A stretch of 14,107 bases of DNA from an uncultured Collinsella sp. (GTDB lineage Bacteria; Actinomycetota; Coriobacteriia; Coriobacteriales; Coriobacteriaceae), in the NCBI GenBank assembly GCA_900549355.1, contig UROA01000037.1, positions 1 through 14,107 on the forward strand, read 5' to 3'. The notes beneath the pieces were generated by a model. It was given only the letters and a program-made list of their open reading frames with translations. It was not told the DNA's origin and did no database searches. The stretch's first letter is position 1, and every line of letters starts with the position of its first letter. Below, in pieces: positions 13,589-14,107 of the stretch. Both the position numbers and the translations under genes were made by a program.

Positions 13589-14107
13589 GTGATTGATTCG
13601 GAACAGCTTAAGCAAAATGTGGTCAAGGCCGTAGAGGAGATTCGCGCCACCAATCCGATGGCCGGCTCCATCACCAACACGGTGACGATCGACTTTGTCG
13701 CCAACGCACAGCTCGCCGTGGGCGGATCGGCCGCCATGGTCTATCTGCCCGACGAGGGCGAAGCGCTCGTTGCCGGCGGCGGCGCCATCTATCTCAACAT
13801 GGGCACGCTCTTCCCTATCTACGAGCAGACGATTCCCCGCGCGGCGAAGGCGGCACACGACGCCGGCAAGCCCTGGGTGCTCGATCCGGTGGGTCTGGGC
13901 ATCGGTAGCCTGCGCACCCAGCTGGTAAACGAGCTCAAGCAGTACAAGCCCGCCATCGTGCGCGGCAACGCCTCCGAGATCATCGCACTCGCCGGCCTGT
14001 GGGGTCTTGAGGGCGAGGCGGCTGATCTGAGCCGCGTACGCGGTGTCGATACCACCGACACGGTCGACGCCGCCCGCGATGCCGCCGTGGCGCTCGCCCG
14101 CTACACC
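13589..14107 (+). CDS. thiM: Hydroxyethylthiazole kinase, 3' end outside the window
   Basis: Phosphorylates 4-methyl-5-hydroxyethylthiazole in thiamine salvage. The GTG at 13589 has AAGGAGG 8 bases before it; ATG and GTG codons just upstream are out of frame and stop at once. The visible 173 residues (of about 265-275) include the family segments SITNTVTIDFVANAQLAVGGSAAM, YLPDEGEALV, NMGTL, LDPVGLGIGSLRTQ and IVRGNASEIIALAG. The segment usually written GxSPxM reads GGSAAM, a mild departure. It lies directly behind a TPP riboswitch and terminator, which supports the function and the mode of control. It is probably followed by other thiazole salvage genes beyond the edge. Confidence 0.95.
   Translation, partial: MIDSEQLKQNVVKAVEEIRATNPMAGSITNTVTIDFVANAQLAVGGSAAMVYLPDEGEALVAGGGAIYLNMGTLFPIYEQTIPRAAKAAHDAGKPWVLDPVGLGIGSLRTQLVNELKQYKPAIVRGNASEIIALAGLWGLEGEAADLSRVRGVDTTDTVDAARDAAVALARYT

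Noticed and set aside
13547..13858. A minus-strand frame opposite the start of thiM
   Set aside because: It runs antisense through the riboswitch terminator and the conserved thiM segments and has no family resemblance.

Overview
The window is about 14.1 kb of GC-rich, gene-dense bacterial DNA. It has short intergenic gaps, clear Shine-Dalgarno (SD) sites, several GTG or TTG starts, and many hairpin terminators. The gene set fits a gut actinobacterium of the class Coriobacteriia, most likely Collinsella: a bile salt hydrolase, a Kup potassium carrier, an AzgA-type purine permease, a TPP-controlled thiM, and an alanine aminotransferase fused to a helix-turn-helix. The genus is inferred from protein character only. 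I see no phage, insertion sequence, CRISPR array, tRNA or rRNA, and no gap without a gene longer than 300 bases.

Left part (1-3728). A minus-strand gene encodes an XRE-type DNA-binding domain fused to an AlaA-like aminotransferase. Upstream lie a perfect inverted repeat and two further half-sites with the core GTTCAATTT. An internal in-frame ATG with its own SD would give a free 405-residue aminotransferase. Next is a minus-strand LysR-type regulator broken by a one-base frameshift, facing a plus-strand EamA exporter across a shared control region that holds a LysR-type box.

Middle (3729-9253). Kup runs on the plus strand to a strong terminator. Converging on it is a bile salt hydrolase, preceded on the same strand by a small peptide-deformylase-like protein whose catalytic Glu is replaced by Met. 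Between these two lie a minus-strand terminator and a roughly 108-base imperfect palindrome that overlaps the deformylase stop codon. A plus-strand AzgA/NCS2 purine permease follows, with its own terminator.

Right part (9254-14107). A plus-strand esterase-D-like hydrolase ends in a bidirectional terminator. A minus-strand block follows: HAD phosphatase, then a LysR-type regulator 10 bases downstream, then a MetE-core methyltransferase with its own promoter region carrying a perfect 8-7-8 LysR-type palindrome. This suggests a small methionine or sulfur module with its regulator. At the right edge, facing away from the HAD gene, are a TPP riboswitch, an intrinsic terminator and the start of thiM, which runs off the window.

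The points that most deserve a second look are the XRE-AlaA fusion with its operator array and internal start, the deformylase-like protein without its catalytic Glu, and the palindromic element at 7165-7272.
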